Of a stretch of DNA of 64,000 nucleotides, positions 25,102 to 35,228 are shown piece after piece. The stretch's first letter is position 1; the number at the start of each line of letters is the position of its first letter. The notes beneath the pieces are model-generated. The model searched no databases, had not been told where the DNA came from, and was given only the letters and a program-made list of their open reading frames with translations. A program made the translations under genes and the position numbers. The stretch comes from Flavobacterium sp. UBA2787 (lineage in GTDB: Bacteria; Bacteroidota; Bacteroidia; Flavobacteriales; Flavobacteriaceae), in NCBI GenBank assembly GCA_002352205.1, contig DEHZ01000010.1:310245-374244 (forward strand). The letters are read 5' to 3'.

Positions 25102-25133
25102 ATTCGCAAAAAAATGAAAAAAACTTTGCGAAT
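25102..25133. promoter_or_regulatory. Inverted repeat just upstream of the promoter
   Basis: ATTCGCAAA (25102-25110) and TTTGCGAAT (25125-25133) with 14 nt between, immediately upstream of the -33 box. Spacing suits a dimeric activator or repressor site. Confidence 0.5.
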
Positions 25134-25304
25134 AAACCCAATAAATTTATTATGCACTAAGAATATCGCAAGTAAATTTACTGGGTCTTATAATTGTTTG
25201 ATTTTTAATGTTTTAATTTTTTTGCTAAGTGAATTTTTGAAAAGTTGAAAATTTTTGTGATTTTTTTCACTTGTAAGAAAATACATTTTTAATATTTTCA
25301 ATTT

Positions 25305-27035
25305 CTAATTTTCAACCATCAAAACATTCTTATTGTGAATGTGAATCCAATCCATAAATTCATTTTTTTCAATTATTTCATCACCAATCTTATTCAAATT
25401 GATAAGAACACCATTGTTGAATTTTGGTTCATTGGATAAGCTTAGAATAGGGGTGTATCTAAACTTCTTGGGTTTGCTCTTAACACCGTGCAAATCCAAT
25501 ATAATCTTTAGTGGGTTATCCAATTCTTTTCCGTTTAATTGAATGTAAACGGTTATAAACGCATTCTTGACATCAATTACATTGACAACCACCCTAGAAA
25601 TGATTTGTTTGTAAATAAGTGCCAATTCAGTTCTGTTGTGTTTGGCATCCTTCAACATTTGATAACTGGCTTTCTTTTCATCAAACTTTTTAAGGGTAAT
25701 CTTTTTGTTTAGCAATTCTTTTCTAATCAAAGCAACCTTATCAGTAAGTAATTTGATTTCATTGTTTAGCTTTTCTTCCCTTTGTTGGTACAGTTGCATA
25801 TTGCTATTGGTTGATGATAAGAACAAATCCAACAATCTATTTAACTCATTATTCTTATTGGTTTGGTTCTTTGTTTCAATCTTTAGTTGCTGTTCCAATT
25901 TTTGAATTTCACTTTGAAGTTCCGTTTTAAGGTTGTTTGGTGATTGCAGATATTTCAATATTGAATCTGAATTAATTAGTTCGTTGTAGATTGTTGATTC
26001 AATAAGTGATATATTAACCCCACCATTACCACAATTACCACCCTTTTTTAATCTTGATGAACATACATAAACTTTATCACCATTGGGTACTGGTTTGTAC
26101 TTAGCAAAATAATTTTTTCCACAACAACCACATTTGATAATGTCTTTGAATAAATATGTGTAGTTAGTTAAGTAGTTTCTATGGGTTTTGTTTTCTCTTA
26201 TGTTTTTGCATTTATCAAAAAGTTCATTTTCAATAATTCTCGGTGCATCAAATATTTCATCTTTGAATTTTCTTTGACCAATATAGATTGTATTTTTTAA
26301 AATGTCCAATATTTGTTTATCACTCCATTGTATCAATTCAACATCCTTTTCAATATTATTTATGGTTAGGGTTTTACCTTTTTCTTTTTTATTGTATCTG
26401 GTTGGTACACCAATTTCATTTAGGATGTTTGAAATAACTTTAGTACCATTATTTTGAGAATACAATTGATAGATTTGTTTCACTATTTCAGCTTCTTCAT
26501 CATCAACAATCATCATTTTATTTTCACCTTTTGTATAACCGTATGGTGGATTTCCACCACCACCAACCCTTCCAATCGATGCTGATTGTTTAAGTCCAGA
26601 ACGGCTTCTTTCTTTAAATGTTTGTGTTTCCAAATCAGCAAATTCCATAAGTACTTGAAGGATTATTGAAACGATAATGTTTCTATTACCTTTTTCATCA
26701 AGTGTGGATTGTCCAATACTTTTGATAAAAATGGGTACACGCAATTCAGTTAGTCTATCAACAATTTCCCTTGTATGTTTTGGGTTTCTTCCAATTCTGC
26801 TTATTTCGGTAACATAGATACACTTATAGTAAGATGGATTTTCTTCTATTTTGGTTAATAGTTTGTTTAATTCAGGTCTTTCTTTTTTGTACCCAGATAC
26901 TTTTTCTGAATATTCATCAATATCAGATTCTAAAAATTTGTGTTTAAAAATTTCTGGTTTTAAATCAGAAATTTGCCTTTGATAATCCTGTTTGTCAATG
27001 GTTGAAACCCTACAATACATTGCGACTTTATTCAT
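25305..27035 (-). CDS. Large serine integrase of the prophage
   Basis: A 576-residue large serine recombinase. The N-terminal resolvase domain (1-150) has the catalytic S11 in YCRVST and the SRIGRN block. The recombinase domain begins near 160 (GGGGNPPYGYTKGE). A zinc ribbon (CGCCGKNY with later Cys) lies near 300-340. A long coiled coil spans ~365-455, the part that controls integration versus excision. It starts 23 nt after the expected transcript start of its promoter and lies about 190 bp from the comM junction, as is usual for int next to its att site. Confidence 0.92.
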   Translation of the reverse strand: MNKVAMYCRVSTIDKQDYQRQISDLKPEIFKHKFLESDIDEYSEKVSGYKKERPELNKLLTKIEENPSYYKCIYVTEISRIGRNPKHTREIVDRLTELRVPIFIKSIGQSTLDEKGNRNIIVSIILQVLMEFADLETQTFKERSRSGLKQSASIGRVGGGGNPPYGYTKGENKMMIVDDEEAEIVKQIYQLYSQNNGTKVISNILNEIGVPTRYNKKEKGKTLTINNIEKDVELIQWSDKQILDILKNTIYIGQRKFKDEIFDAPRIIENELFDKCKNIRENKTHRNYLTNYTYLFKDIIKCGCCGKNYFAKYKPVPNGDKVYVCSSRLKKGGNCGNGGVNISLIESTIYNELINSDSILKYLQSPNNLKTELQSEIQKLEQQLKIETKNQTNKNNELNRLLDLFLSSTNSNMQLYQQREEKLNNEIKLLTDKVALIRKELLNKKITLKKFDEKKASYQMLKDAKHNRTELALIYKQIISRVVVNVIDVKNAFITVYIQLNGKELDNPLKIILDLHGVKSKPKKFRYTPILSLSNEPKFNNGVLINLNKIGDEIIEKNEFMDWIHIHNKNVLMVEN

Positions 27036-27064
27036 CTTTTTTCATTTTTTCTTTGTCATTAATC

Positions 27065-27096
27065 CAAATATACCCACTTATTTGAAGTGATGCCAA
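27065..27096 (-). promoter_or_regulatory. Bacteroidota-type integrase promoter, shared module copy 2
   Basis: On the minus strand: TTG (27094-27096), 21-nt spacer, TATATTTG (27065-27072). The -33 surroundings repeat those at 24196. Confidence 0.72.
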
Positions 27097-27102
27097 CTTT
27101 TT

Positions 27103-27230
27103 GTAATGGCTAAATGACATTGTTAATATTCAGTTTACATTCACATTAACAAAAAGAATATTCTGAAATAGCTGTTTTTACTGGCGGTGTTTACACCATC
27201 CATTGTAAGCAAGCTAATAGTGTTTCGCTC
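27103..27230. other. Right prophage attachment junction (attR/attL region)
   Basis: Between the integrase promoter and the point where the translation becomes ComM-like (V at 27222, then SLVGGG). The Arg-x-Pro-His-His-Thr segment that precedes this point in ComM is absent in this frame, so the crossover lies at or just left of 27222. The frame stays open back to a TAA at 27147-27149, so a phage/comM chimeric frame exists. The exact core cannot be set without the other junction. Confidence 0.7.
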
Positions 27231-27920
27231 GTTGGCGGAGGAAGTTATCCTCAACCGGGCGAAATTTCATTAGCTCACAACGGCGTTTTATTTTTAGATG
27301 AATTGCCCGAGTTCAAACGTGAAGTGTTGGAGGTAATGCGTCAACCGTTGGAAGATAGAGAAGTAACCATTTCAAGGGCAAAATTTACTATTACTTATCC
27401 TTCGTCGTTTATGTTAGTTGCGAGTATGAACCCAAGTCCGGGTGGCTATTTTAATGATCCGAATGCTCCAATAAGTTCTTCTCCGGCGGAAATGCAACGG
27501 TATTTGAGCAAAATTTCGGGACCGCTTTTGGATAGAATTGATATACATATTGAAGTAAATCCCGTTCCGTTTGAAAAATTAACCGAAACCAGAAAAGCAG
27601 AAAGTAGTGTGGAAATTAGAAAACGAGTGACCTCTGCCAGAGAGATTCAGTCTCATCGTTTTGAAAATTTTGATTCCATTCATTATAATGCTCAAATGGG
27701 AAGCAAACACATTCGTGAATATTGTGTGTTGGATGAAGCTTCGCTGAGTTTACTCAAAACAGCAATGGAGCGATTGAATTTATCTGCACGAGCGTATGAC
27801 CGAATTTTAAAAGTTGCCAGAACAATTGCTGATTTGGAAGCTGCTGAAAACATCAAACCGAATCATATTGCTGAGGCGATTCAATATCGAAGTTTGGATC
27901 GAGAGGGTTGGTTGGGGTAG
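27222..27920 (+). pseudogene. comM: comM/yifB 3' part, cut off by the prophage
   Basis: About 232 codons of the Mg-chelatase-like AAA+ protein Com[25 protein letters not shown] (Walker B region), [43 protein letters not shown] (arginine-finger/sensor region) and the C-terminal helical domain up to the stop. The N-terminal ~270 residues including Walker A are missing. ComM is a hexameric branch-migration helicase used in natural transformation. There is no start codon near the junction; the first in-frame ATG lies at the VMRQP segment. The 5' half should lie left of the prophage, outside this window. Confidence 0.88.
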
Positions 27921-28000
27921 GCATTGTCAAAAATCAATATCAATGACAAATTCAAAAATCAATTAAAAATCCAAAATCAATAGCATTTTCAATATTATTT

Positions 28001-28038
28001 GTGCTTCAGCACTAGCTTGCCTCCGACTTCAGTCGGAG
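28001..28038. repeat. REP-type palindromes, left of the transposase
   Basis: GTGCTTCAGCAC (28001-28012) and CTCCGACTTCAGTCGGAG (28021-28038, 8-bp arms). The same pair of palindromes occurs in inverse order and orientation on the right at 28573-28610. Confidence 0.8.
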
Positions 28039-28064
28039 TACTAAAAAATCAAAATCATAATTAT

Positions 28065-28523
28065 ATGCCATATCTAAAAATATACATCCATTTTGTCTGG
28101 TGCACAAAAAACAGATATCCATTTTTAAACACAATTGAATCAAGACAGTTGGTTTGGAACCACATCAAAGAAAATGCAAAACAAAAAGGAATTCATGTTG
28201 ATTTTGTAAATGGATATGAAGATCATTGTCATTGTTTGATTTCACTGGGAATTAATCAAAGTGTTGAAAAAGTTATGCAATTAATCAAAGGAGAATCTTC
28301 GTATTGGATTAATCAAAACCCTGATCTGTTTCCAAATTTGAAAGGGAAAAGATTTGAATGGCAAAGTGAATTTTTTGCATTGTCAGTTTCTGAATCAATT
28401 TTGAAGCGAGTTCGTAATTACATCAAAAATCAAGAATGTCATCATTCTAAAAAACCATTTGGTGAGGAATATGATAAGATTAGAGGGGTTTTTGAAAATG
28501 GATTTACGGCTTCATCCGACTAA
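28065..28523 (+). CDS. IS200-like Y1 transposase (TnpA/RAYT type)
   Basis: A 152-residue protein starting with ATG at 28065; a longer TTG-started frame would read through the left palindrome. IHFVWCTKNRYPF is the typical N-terminus and EDHCHCLISL holds the His-x-His metal pair of HUH transposases. The catalytic Tyr is probable in RNYIKNQECHH. It moves single-stranded DNA at hairpin ends. The stop codon TAA lies inside the first right-hand palindrome, so gene and REP unit are interlocked. Length is normal, so it may be active. Confidence 0.85.
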   Translation: MPYLKIYIHFVWCTKNRYPFLNTIESRQLVWNHIKENAKQKGIHVDFVNGYEDHCHCLISLGINQSVEKVMQLIKGESSYWINQNPDLFPNLKGKRFEWQSEFFALSVSESILKRVRNYIKNQECHHSKKPFGEEYDKIRGVFENGFTASSD

Positions 28524-28610
28524 AGTCGGAATAAAGTTAGTGCTGTCGAAAAGAGTGGGTTGTTTTTTCTTCATCCGACTGAAGTCGGATGTAATTTAGT
28601 GCTTTTGCAC
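28515..28610. repeat. REP-type palindromes, right of the transposase
   Basis: TCCGACT/AGTCGGA hairpin at 28515-28530, ATCCGACT/AGTCGGAT at 28573-28590 and GTGC/GCAC at 28599-28610. Together with the left set they form the likely ends recognised by the transposase. Confidence 0.8.
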
Positions 28611-28619
28611 AAGGATGAT

Positions 28620-29975
28620 TTATTCGACAAACTCATAATATCTCGCTCCAACCAAAACCGGATTTTCTTTTTCAATCGAAGCTAAAACAAATTCATTTTT
28701 TGGTTCTAAAACCGAATGTTGTAATTCTTTTTTATGTAGTTTTTCGTATGTTTCAAAATCAATAGGATGATTATTTTCTAAAGTTTCAAAAAGATTAATT
28801 TGAGAAATGACTGATTTCCAATCTTCACAAACAGTAGCTTCAAAAACCTTTGATTTGGAACCACTTCCATACGCAATAAAACCAACTTTTTTATTTACTA
28901 AGGCTGAATTTTGTTTAGCGTGAAAGCATAACGACGAAAGTAATCCCAAGAAAATTGAACCTGTATAAATGTTTCCAACTTGTCCGGAAGCAATTTCTGA
29001 GGGATAAATTTTTTGGTTGATGAGTTCCAAATATTCCGGACTTTTGGTCAATGCTTTCAATTTGTCTTTTTCAGTCTCCCCAATTTGATTGTTTACTAAT
29101 TCCGGATTTTCATTGGCAAAAATTTCAATAAACGTTCTTCTTCCTTGAAAACAGTAGGGTAGATGCATCAAAATAGAAGTCCAATTTTCATAGACTTTTT
29201 CGGTTTGCTGACTTTCTTTTTTAAAATGATTGTACGCTTCTGTAATTCGATTGATGTAACATTGATTAGAATAGTGTCCGTCAAAAACAGGTTGTTCTTT
29301 ATAAATGGAAATTTCATTTTCTAAAACACCAAACCATTCCGGATTATCCGATGAATTTGTTATATCTGATTTGGAAAAAGTTCTTCTAGGTTTAAAAAAG
29401 TCAAAAACACCTTCTGTGGAAACGCCAACTTCATTAGAAAAACTAAGAATTCTTGGATTTGAAGTAATCAACATTGCAATAGCACCGGCACCTTGCGTAT
29501 ATTCTCCGCTTGATTCTAAATCATATTTAGCATTATCGGAAGCAATGACAATCGCTTTTTTGGTCGGATTTAATCGAATGTAATCTAAACAATTTTGCAA
29601 CGCATCGACACCGCCAATACAAGCAAAAGTTAAATCAACCACATCACAATTTCGAAATGAACCTTCACCAAATTTGCTTTCCAATAAGGATAAAACATAG
29701 GATGCGATGGGTTTTGAACTATCTACACCACTCTCTGAACCAATGTAAATTCGAGCAATTTCGGAAGGATTGATATTTTCCTGTTGAATTAATTTCAAAC
29801 CCGCATTGGAAGCAAAAGTCACTACATCCTGATGCTTATCAGGAAAACTCATTTTGTGCAAACCTAACCCTTTTATCAGTTTGTCAGGTTCAATATTTCT
29901 CTTGTTTGCAAGGGTTGAAATAGGTAAGTGTATCTTAGGGATATCAAAGGAAATACTATCGATGCCAACGTTCAT
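28620..29975 (-). CDS. Hydroxymethylglutaryl-CoA synthase
   Basis: A 451-residue enzyme that condenses acetyl-CoA and acetoacetyl-CoA to HMG-CoA, the first committed step of the mevalonate route to isoprenoids. The catalytic Cys lies in LTFACIGG, the Glu in GSESGVDSSKP and the His in FDGHYSNQCY; GSGS near the C-terminus closes the thiolase-like fold. The start at MNVGIDSISFDIP is preferred over an in-frame ATG 20 codons upstream because family members begin here and a -7 box TAAATTTG (29993-30000, minus strand) falls inside the longer version. Confidence 0.9.
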   Translation of the reverse strand: MNVGIDSISFDIPKIHLPISTLANKRNIEPDKLIKGLGLHKMSFPDKHQDVVTFASNAGLKLIQQENINPSEIARIYIGSESGVDSSKPIASYVLSLLESKFGEGSFRNCDVVDLTFACIGGVDALQNCLDYIRLNPTKKAIVIASDNAKYDLESSGEYTQGAGAIAMLITSNPRILSFSNEVGVSTEGVFDFFKPRRTFSKSDITNSSDNPEWFGVLENEISIYKEQPVFDGHYSNQCYINRITEAYNHFKKESQQTEKVYENWTSILMHLPYCFQGRRTFIEIFANENPELVNNQIGETEKDKLKALTKSPEYLELINQKIYPSEIASGQVGNIYTGSIFLGLLSSLCFHAKQNSALVNKKVGFIAYGSGSKSKVFEATVCEDWKSVISQINLFETLENNHPIDFETYEKLHKKELQHSVLEPKNEFVLASIEKENPVLVGARYYEFVE

Positions 29976-29992
29976 TTTATAAATTTTAATGG

Positions 29993-30000
29993 CAAATTTA
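29993..30000 (-). promoter_or_regulatory. -7 box of the HMG-CoA synthase promoter
   Basis: TAAATTTG on the minus strand, 18 nt before the ATG at 29975. A TTG is present upstream but only 13 nt away, so the -33 element is not convincing. Confidence 0.45.
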
Positions 30001-30126
30001 TAAAAGTGACATTCAAAATGAATTGAACATTTCATAAAAAATCCCTTTTTTAAAACGAATTATGAATGCTTTAAAAAAGGGAACTTATATTTTTAAAAAA
30101 GAAGATTTTTTATTGAATTTCTGAAT

Positions 30127-30978
30127 TTAATTCAATTCTGCAAACGTATCACCTTGTTTGATGTCGCCGGTCTTGAAACCTTTTCCAAACCATTTTACTC
30201 GTTGTTCAGAAGTTCCGTGCGTAAATGAATCTGGAACAACGTCACCTTGCATTTTCTTTTGAATAGCATCATCACCAACGGCGTGAGCGGCACTTAACGC
30301 TTCATCAATATCACCTTCTTCCAAATATTTGCTGTTGTAATGGGTCCAAAGACCTGCATAAAAATCAGCTTGTAATTCTAATGAAACAGAAAGTTTGTTT
30401 CCTTCTTCTTTGCTTAGTTTTTGTTGTAATTGACGTACTTTTCCTGAAGTTCCAAGCAACGTTTGCACGTGATGACCCACTTCGTGAGCAATTACATAGG
30501 CAATGGCATAATCGCCACCTTGGGCTCCAAATCGCGTTTGAAGTTCATCAAAAAAATCTAAATCCATATAAATTTTGTGATCACCGGGACAGTAAAACGG
30601 ACCCGATGCAGAAGTTGCTCCACCGCAAGCAGATTGCACAGAACCACGAAATAAAACCATTCCGGGTTCTTTGTAAGTCATTCCGTTTTCTCTAAAAATT
30701 TTATGCCAAACATCTTCTGTATCAGCTAAAACGGTTGAAACAAATTGTCCCATTTTTTCATCCTCCGCACTAAGTGGTTGAGCAGGAGTTTCGGTTGATT
30801 GTTGCTGTTGGAATTGTTCTAAAATTGGAGCTAAGTTCTGAGCACCTTCGCCACCAAAAAGGCTAATGAGAAGAATGACGATTCCGATTAAGCCACCGCC
30901 GGCAACTACTTTTCCGCCTGTTCCCATTCCTCTGCGGTCTTCTACATTTTTACTTTGTCTTCTGCCTTCCCATTTCAT
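30127..30978 (-). CDS. ypfJ: Neutral zinc metallopeptidase, YpfJ family
   Basis: A 283-residue protein of the putative neutral zinc metallopeptidase (YpfJ) family. It has the basic N-terminus MKWEGRRQSKNVEDRRG, one membrane segment (VVAGGGLIGIVILLISLFGG), a low-complexity Gln linker, and the zinc motif HEVGHH at about residue 167. QADFYAGLW provides the third ligand region (Glu/Asp). The Cys pair SACGG...FYCPGD is conserved. Cell-envelope location is expected. Substrate unknown. Confidence 0.9.
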   Translation of the reverse strand: MKWEGRRQSKNVEDRRGMGTGGKVVAGGGLIGIVILLISLFGGEGAQNLAPILEQFQQQQSTETPAQPLSAEDEKMGQFVSTVLADTEDVWHKIFRENGMTYKEPGMVLFRGSVQSACGGATSASGPFYCPGDHKIYMDLDFFDELQTRFGAQGGDYAIAYVIAHEVGHHVQTLLGTSGKVRQLQQKLSKEEGNKLSVSLELQADFYAGLWTHYNSKYLEEGDIDEALSAAHAVGDDAIQKKMQGDVVPDSFTHGTSEQRVKWFGKGFKTGDIKQGDTFAELN

Positions 30979-31028
30979 ATAAAAAAATTGTTTATTGGTT
31001 TATAGTATCATAAAAGTATAAAATTATT

Positions 31029-34000
31029 TTACTTTTTTAACCACTTCGAAACAATTTCTTCTAAACTTCCTTTTATGATTGGTTTGGAGATATAATCATT
31101 CATACCGATTTCGAGACATTTTTCTTTTTCGCCCACAACAGTTCCGGCAGTTAATGCTATGATTGGCATTTTTTTGCCATTCTCTAATTTACGAATTTCT
31201 GTAGTGGCTTCATAACCGTTCATCACAGGCATTTGAATGTCCATAAAAATAATATCGATGTCTGTTTCCTGAACTTTTTCCAAGGCTTCTAAACCATTAG
31301 AAACTGTAAGAATCTTTGCGTTTGGAAGAATTTTTTTCAATAGTGTTTTGGCTAAGAGCGAATTGATATTATTGTCTTCCACTACTAAAACTGTGGCTTC
31401 AGCTAGATTTTCATACACAAATTCACCATTTACAACAATATTTTTTGGGAATTCCATTGATTCCTTACTGGAAGTTTGTAGATCGATATCAAAATAGAAA
31501 GTACTGCCTTTTTCAGGAACACTTTCTAACTCTAATTTGCTGTTCATTAATCCTAACAATTTGTTAGAAATACTCAAACCTAATCCTGTTCCGCCGTATT
31601 GTCTGGTCGTTGAGCTGTCTTCTTGGGAAAAAGCTTCAAAAATTTTGGATTGATTTTCACGTCTAATTCCAATTCCTGTGTCAATTACGGAAAATCGAAT
31701 TCGAGTTTGATGCGTAGCGATTTTGTCAACTACAGCAATTTTTAATTTTACTTTTCCTTTTGAAGTAAATTTAACGGCATTACCCAGTAAGTTGATTAAA
31801 ATTTGTTTCAGTCTGATTGGATCAATCCAAACAGTAACCGGCACATCTGAATTTATGTGTAAATCAATGTCTAATTTTTTCTGAATTGCATCAAATTTTA
31901 TAGTATCAATTACTTCCGAAGCAATGTCGGCTATCTTTGTTTCTTCGATTGTTAACTCTAAATTACCCGATTCTATTTTAGAGAAATCCAAAATATCATT
32001 GATAACTCCCATCAGCGATTTTGCCGATTGATTAACGGTTTTCATGTATTTTGCTTGAGCTTTTTCTAAATTAGAATTCATAAGCAAATCGGTAAAACCG
32101 ATAATTCCGTTAAGAGGTGTTCGGATTTCGTGACTCATGTTTGCCAAAAACTCCGACTTGGCTTTATTAGCTGCAACGGCCATTTCTTTTTCTTTAATGG
32201 CGGCTTCTTGCAATTTTCTATCTGTTATATCGATAAAGATTCCTTCGATAAATTCAATTTGATTGTCTTTTATAATGACATCTCCAAATTCTTCTACCCA
32301 TATAACTTGACCATTTTTATGAATAATTCTATAGATGAAATGAATTTTTTGTCCGTTTTCCAAAGCATATTTTTGATCTTTAATTACTCGTTCTCGATCT
32401 TCAGGATGAAGTATGTCTGAATAATAAATTTCATTAGACAAAAATGATTCTTTTGAATAACCGGTTAATTTTTCTATTTCATTGTTAAGATAAATTTTTG
32501 TGAATTTAGAATCGTATTTAGATAAATAAATCGTTCCGGGAATGTTATCGGCTAAAAGTCTGAAGCGTTCTTCACTATCGTTAATGATATTTTCATTGAC
32601 ATTTCTTTCTAATGATGAAGAAATATTATTTACCAAAGTTTGAAGAATGTTCATTTCATCTTCTGTCCAAATTCTTTCTGTTTTACAATCATCAAAACCT
32701 AAAGCTCCAACCAATTTATTTTTTACAATTATTGGAAAAATTAAAACAGAAAGAATGTTTTGCGATTTTAGAAGTTCTTTATGATCGCTTTCAAATATGT
32801 TTTTGACTAATTTATTGTAAATTTTATTCGATTTTAAAGGAATTACAATATCCAAAAACACTTCATACGGTACGTTTTGCAAATCCGGATTGTTGATTTG
32901 AGGTTCAACATTTTCGTTTACCCATTCATATTTTTGAGAAATTAATCTCTTTTCTTCATTAGCTTCAAAGAAATATACCCTGTCAGCTTTTGTAGCATTG
33001 CCAAGTGTTTTTAGAATGTCATTGAAAATAACATGAATATCTTTGTTTGAAAGAATTTTTTCTGAAATTTTCGTGATAGCAGTTAAAATATCACTTTTAT
33101 ATTTAAGGTTATCTTCTATAGATTTTCTTTTCAATGTTTCAATTGCCAAAGAAATAATCTCGGAGACAGAACGAGTAAAATTGATGTCTTCGTTATCCCA
33201 GTACCGTAAATTATCAATGGCTTCAAAACAAATTATTCCATATAATTTTCCATCAATAAAAACAGGATAATCTAATAACGATTTTACATTATTGTCTTTA
33301 AAATAATTATCAATAAACTCAGAAGTTTCCTTTTGCCTGTTTACATCAGAAGCAATAATCATTTGTTCTTTTTCAATAGATTCAAAATAAATCGGAAAAT
33401 CTTTTTTCTTAATAATTAAATGATTGGAATGTTTAAGATCTTTGAGTTCAAATAAATTTAGACATTCAATTCTATCTGAGAAATAATTCCAAAAACCAAT
33501 TCGTTGAATTCCTGAAGCTTTCGATACATTTTCGAAAATTACTTTTAAAATAGGCGTAATACTTTCATAATTGGCAAAACTCGTAGTGGATAGTTTTGTT
33601 AATGCATTGTTGTATTTTTTAATTTTGTCTTGCCGCTGATTTCTTTCTATTTCGAGATTTCTTATTAACGTAATATCTCTTGCAATTCCGGAATAACCAA
33701 TGATTTCGCCTACATCATTTTTTTTAACGGTTACTTTTTGAGAAATCCAAACTTCCTCTCCATTTTTTTTCAATATTGGAAATTCCAAAAGTCTGGGAAT
33801 ACCGGTTTGTTTTAATTCTTCTGTGTAATATAAAACAACTTCTTCTCTATAATCTTGCCTTATTAATTGACCAAAATTCAATTTCATTAATTCACTTAAA
33901 TCATATTCTAATAATTGGCAAGAAAAAGAATTAATGTAAGTAAATTTTCCGTCATCATCGGTTTCAAAAATTAAATCTGTAGCTGTTTCAACTAGATTTT

Positions 34001-35081
34001 TATATTGATTTTCAATGTTAATTTGCTCTGTTACATCAATTCCAATTCCAACAAATAAATCTTCGCCAAACTCTTTATCAACCCATTGAATAAATTTATA
34101 TTGACCGTCTTTGCATTTGAGTTTTCTTTTGTAAACTCTATCTCTTTGGTAATCTTCATGATAATCTTCACCAACAAATTCAGGGTCTTCCGTTAATTCC
34201 CAGAAACCCATTCCCAATACATCATCAACATTATAACCTAAAATTTCATTTACATTTTCACTACAATACGTTAACTCTCCGTTCTTTTTTGTAGCAATCA
34301 CAAGTGAATTTCCTTTGTTTACAATTTCATTAGCAAATAAAAATTTGTCTTTTGTGTTTAGTATGGAAGTGTGTCTAACATGGTTTAAAATTACAATTAA
34401 TAAAAAACTAATAATGCAAATAACACCAATTTCAAATACTAATTTGCCAGCGATTAATAAAGTTAGAAAAATGACAAATAATGAACTTATAAAAAACCAA
34501 TAATGCTTAATTTTTTTAAAAACGTTGTACGAAAAAAAGACTAAAGTCAATAAAGCAGAGAATGTTATTAATTCCATAGGATCGTAATAAACAAGATTTT
34601 TTATTACGATTGCTATGTAAATTAGGTAAAAGAAAATAAAAAGGCGAGGTAATAAATTAAATAAAAAATCACTTTTTTTACTTAAAAAATAGATCCCTAA
34701 AAAGATAGCTCCAAAAACTAAGTTAGAAATCACCGGCGGTTTATTTCTCAATTCAAATACATTAAGTACGATTTCAATGAAGGGGATGATAATGGAAAGA
34801 GCTAAGAAATATTTCTGGTATTCTGTTTTTGAAAATTCAGTTTCCGAAAAATCCTTTACAAAACTTTTGCTGTATGAAGCATTTCTTTTGAAAACCAAGA
34901 ATGAAATAGTCAATAAAAAAAGTACAAAGACAACTACAAATAGCCAATCTCTACTAAATGAAGTTGAGTTAAGTTTTTGAAAATAAGGAACTTTATAAGC
35001 AAAATGAATTGTTGCTTTATCGCTTTGTAAAATGATGTAATTTAAAAATGGCAAAAACCATAATTTAATTAGGTGGGGCAT
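31029..35081 (-). CDS. Hybrid sensor histidine kinase with PAS/GAF array and receiver
   Basis: A 1350-residue membrane sensor. Several membrane segments fill residues ~45-235. Then come PAS domains (~255-355 and ~365-475), two GAF-like domains (~500-660 and ~680-835), a PAS (~845-960), a HisKA with [11 protein letters not shown] (His near 979), an ATPase with DTGIG and [13 protein letters not shown], and a C-terminal receiver with [14 protein letters not shown] (Asp near 1280). This is an internal phosphorelay kinase. No output regulator lies beside it. The signal is unknown; the 7-segment N-terminus may sense a membrane or small-molecule cue. Confidence 0.9.
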   Translation of the reverse strand: MPHLIKLWFLPFLNYIILQSDKATIHFAYKVPYFQKLNSTSFSRDWLFVVVFVLFLLTISFLVFKRNASYSKSFVKDFSETEFSKTEYQKYFLALSIIIPFIEIVLNVFELRNKPPVISNLVFGAIFLGIYFLSKKSDFLFNLLPRLFIFFYLIYIAIVIKNLVYYDPMELITFSALLTLVFFSYNVFKKIKHYWFFISSLFVIFLTLLIAGKLVFEIGVICIISFLLIVILNHVRHTSILNTKDKFLFANEIVNKGNSLVIATKKNGELTYCSENVNEILGYNVDDVLGMGFWELTEDPEFVGEDYHEDYQRDRVYKRKLKCKDGQYKFIQWVDKEFGEDLFVGIGIDVTEQINIENQYKNLVETATDLIFETDDDGKFTYINSFSCQLLEYDLSELMKLNFGQLIRQDYREEVVLYYTEELKQTGIPRLLEFPILKKNGEEVWISQKVTVKKNDVGEIIGYSGIARDITLIRNLEIERNQRQDKIKKYNNALTKLSTTSFANYESITPILKVIFENVSKASGIQRIGFWNYFSDRIECLNLFELKDLKHSNHLIIKKKDFPIYFESIEKEQMIIASDVNRQKETSEFIDNYFKDNNVKSLLDYPVFIDGKLYGIICFEAIDNLRYWDNEDINFTRSVSEIISLAIETLKRKSIEDNLKYKSDILTAITKISEKILSNKDIHVIFNDILKTLGNATKADRVYFFEANEEKRLISQKYEWVNENVEPQINNPDLQNVPYEVFLDIVIPLKSNKIYNKLVKNIFESDHKELLKSQNILSVLIFPIIVKNKLVGALGFDDCKTERIWTEDEMNILQTLVNNISSSLERNVNENIINDSEERFRLLADNIPGTIYLSKYDSKFTKIYLNNEIEKLTGYSKESFLSNEIYYSDILHPEDRERVIKDQKYALENGQKIHFIYRIIHKNGQVIWVEEFGDVIIKDNQIEFIEGIFIDITDRKLQEAAIKEKEMAVAANKAKSEFLANMSHEIRTPLNGIIGFTDLLMNSNLEKAQAKYMKTVNQSAKSLMGVINDILDFSKIESGNLELTIEETKIADIASEVIDTIKFDAIQKKLDIDLHINSDVPVTVWIDPIRLKQILINLLGNAVKFTSKGKVKLKIAVVDKIATHQTRIRFSVIDTGIGIRRENQSKIFEAFSQEDSSTTRQYGGTGLGLSISNKLLGLMNSKLELESVPEKGSTFYFDIDLQTSSKESMEFPKNIVVNGEFVYENLAEATVLVVEDNNINSLLAKTLLKKILPNAKILTVSNGLEALEKVQETDIDIIFMDIQMPVMNGYEATTEIRKLENGKKMPIIALTAGTVVGEKEKCLEIGMNDYISKPIIKGSLEEIVSKWLKK

Positions 35082-35203
35082 CGCGTGGTATTTGGATAAG
35101 TCTAGTTAAATAATTGATAAAAATAACAATATTATTTAATTTTCAATGTGATTTGAATTTTTTAATCATTTACTTTATCAACATCGATTGTTCTTAAAAT
35201 GAC

Positions 35204-35211
35204 TATTTTTG
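35204..35211 (+). promoter_or_regulatory. -7 box before the CLC gene
   Basis: TATTTTTG, 17 nt before the ATG at 35229, giving a leader of about 10 nt. No TTG at the right spacing, and no riboswitch-like leader. Confidence 0.45.
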
Positions 35212-35228
35212 AAAAGTAATTAAAATCA

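Noticed and set aside
1..27200. Search for endolysin, repressor, helicase or primase
   Set aside because: No translation carries lysozyme, amidase, peptidase, CI-like or replication motifs; they may lie left of the window.
27999..28064. Longer TTG-started form of the transposase
   Set aside because: The extra 22 codons lie in the REP palindrome; the ATG at 28065 matches the family N-terminus.
29976..30035. Longer HMG-CoA synthase starting at 30035
   Set aside because: The extension is not family-like and would contain the -7 promoter box.
35082..35228. Fluoride riboswitch before the CLC gene
   Set aside because: The expected conserved pseudoknot bases are not seen, and the likely leader is only about 10 nt.
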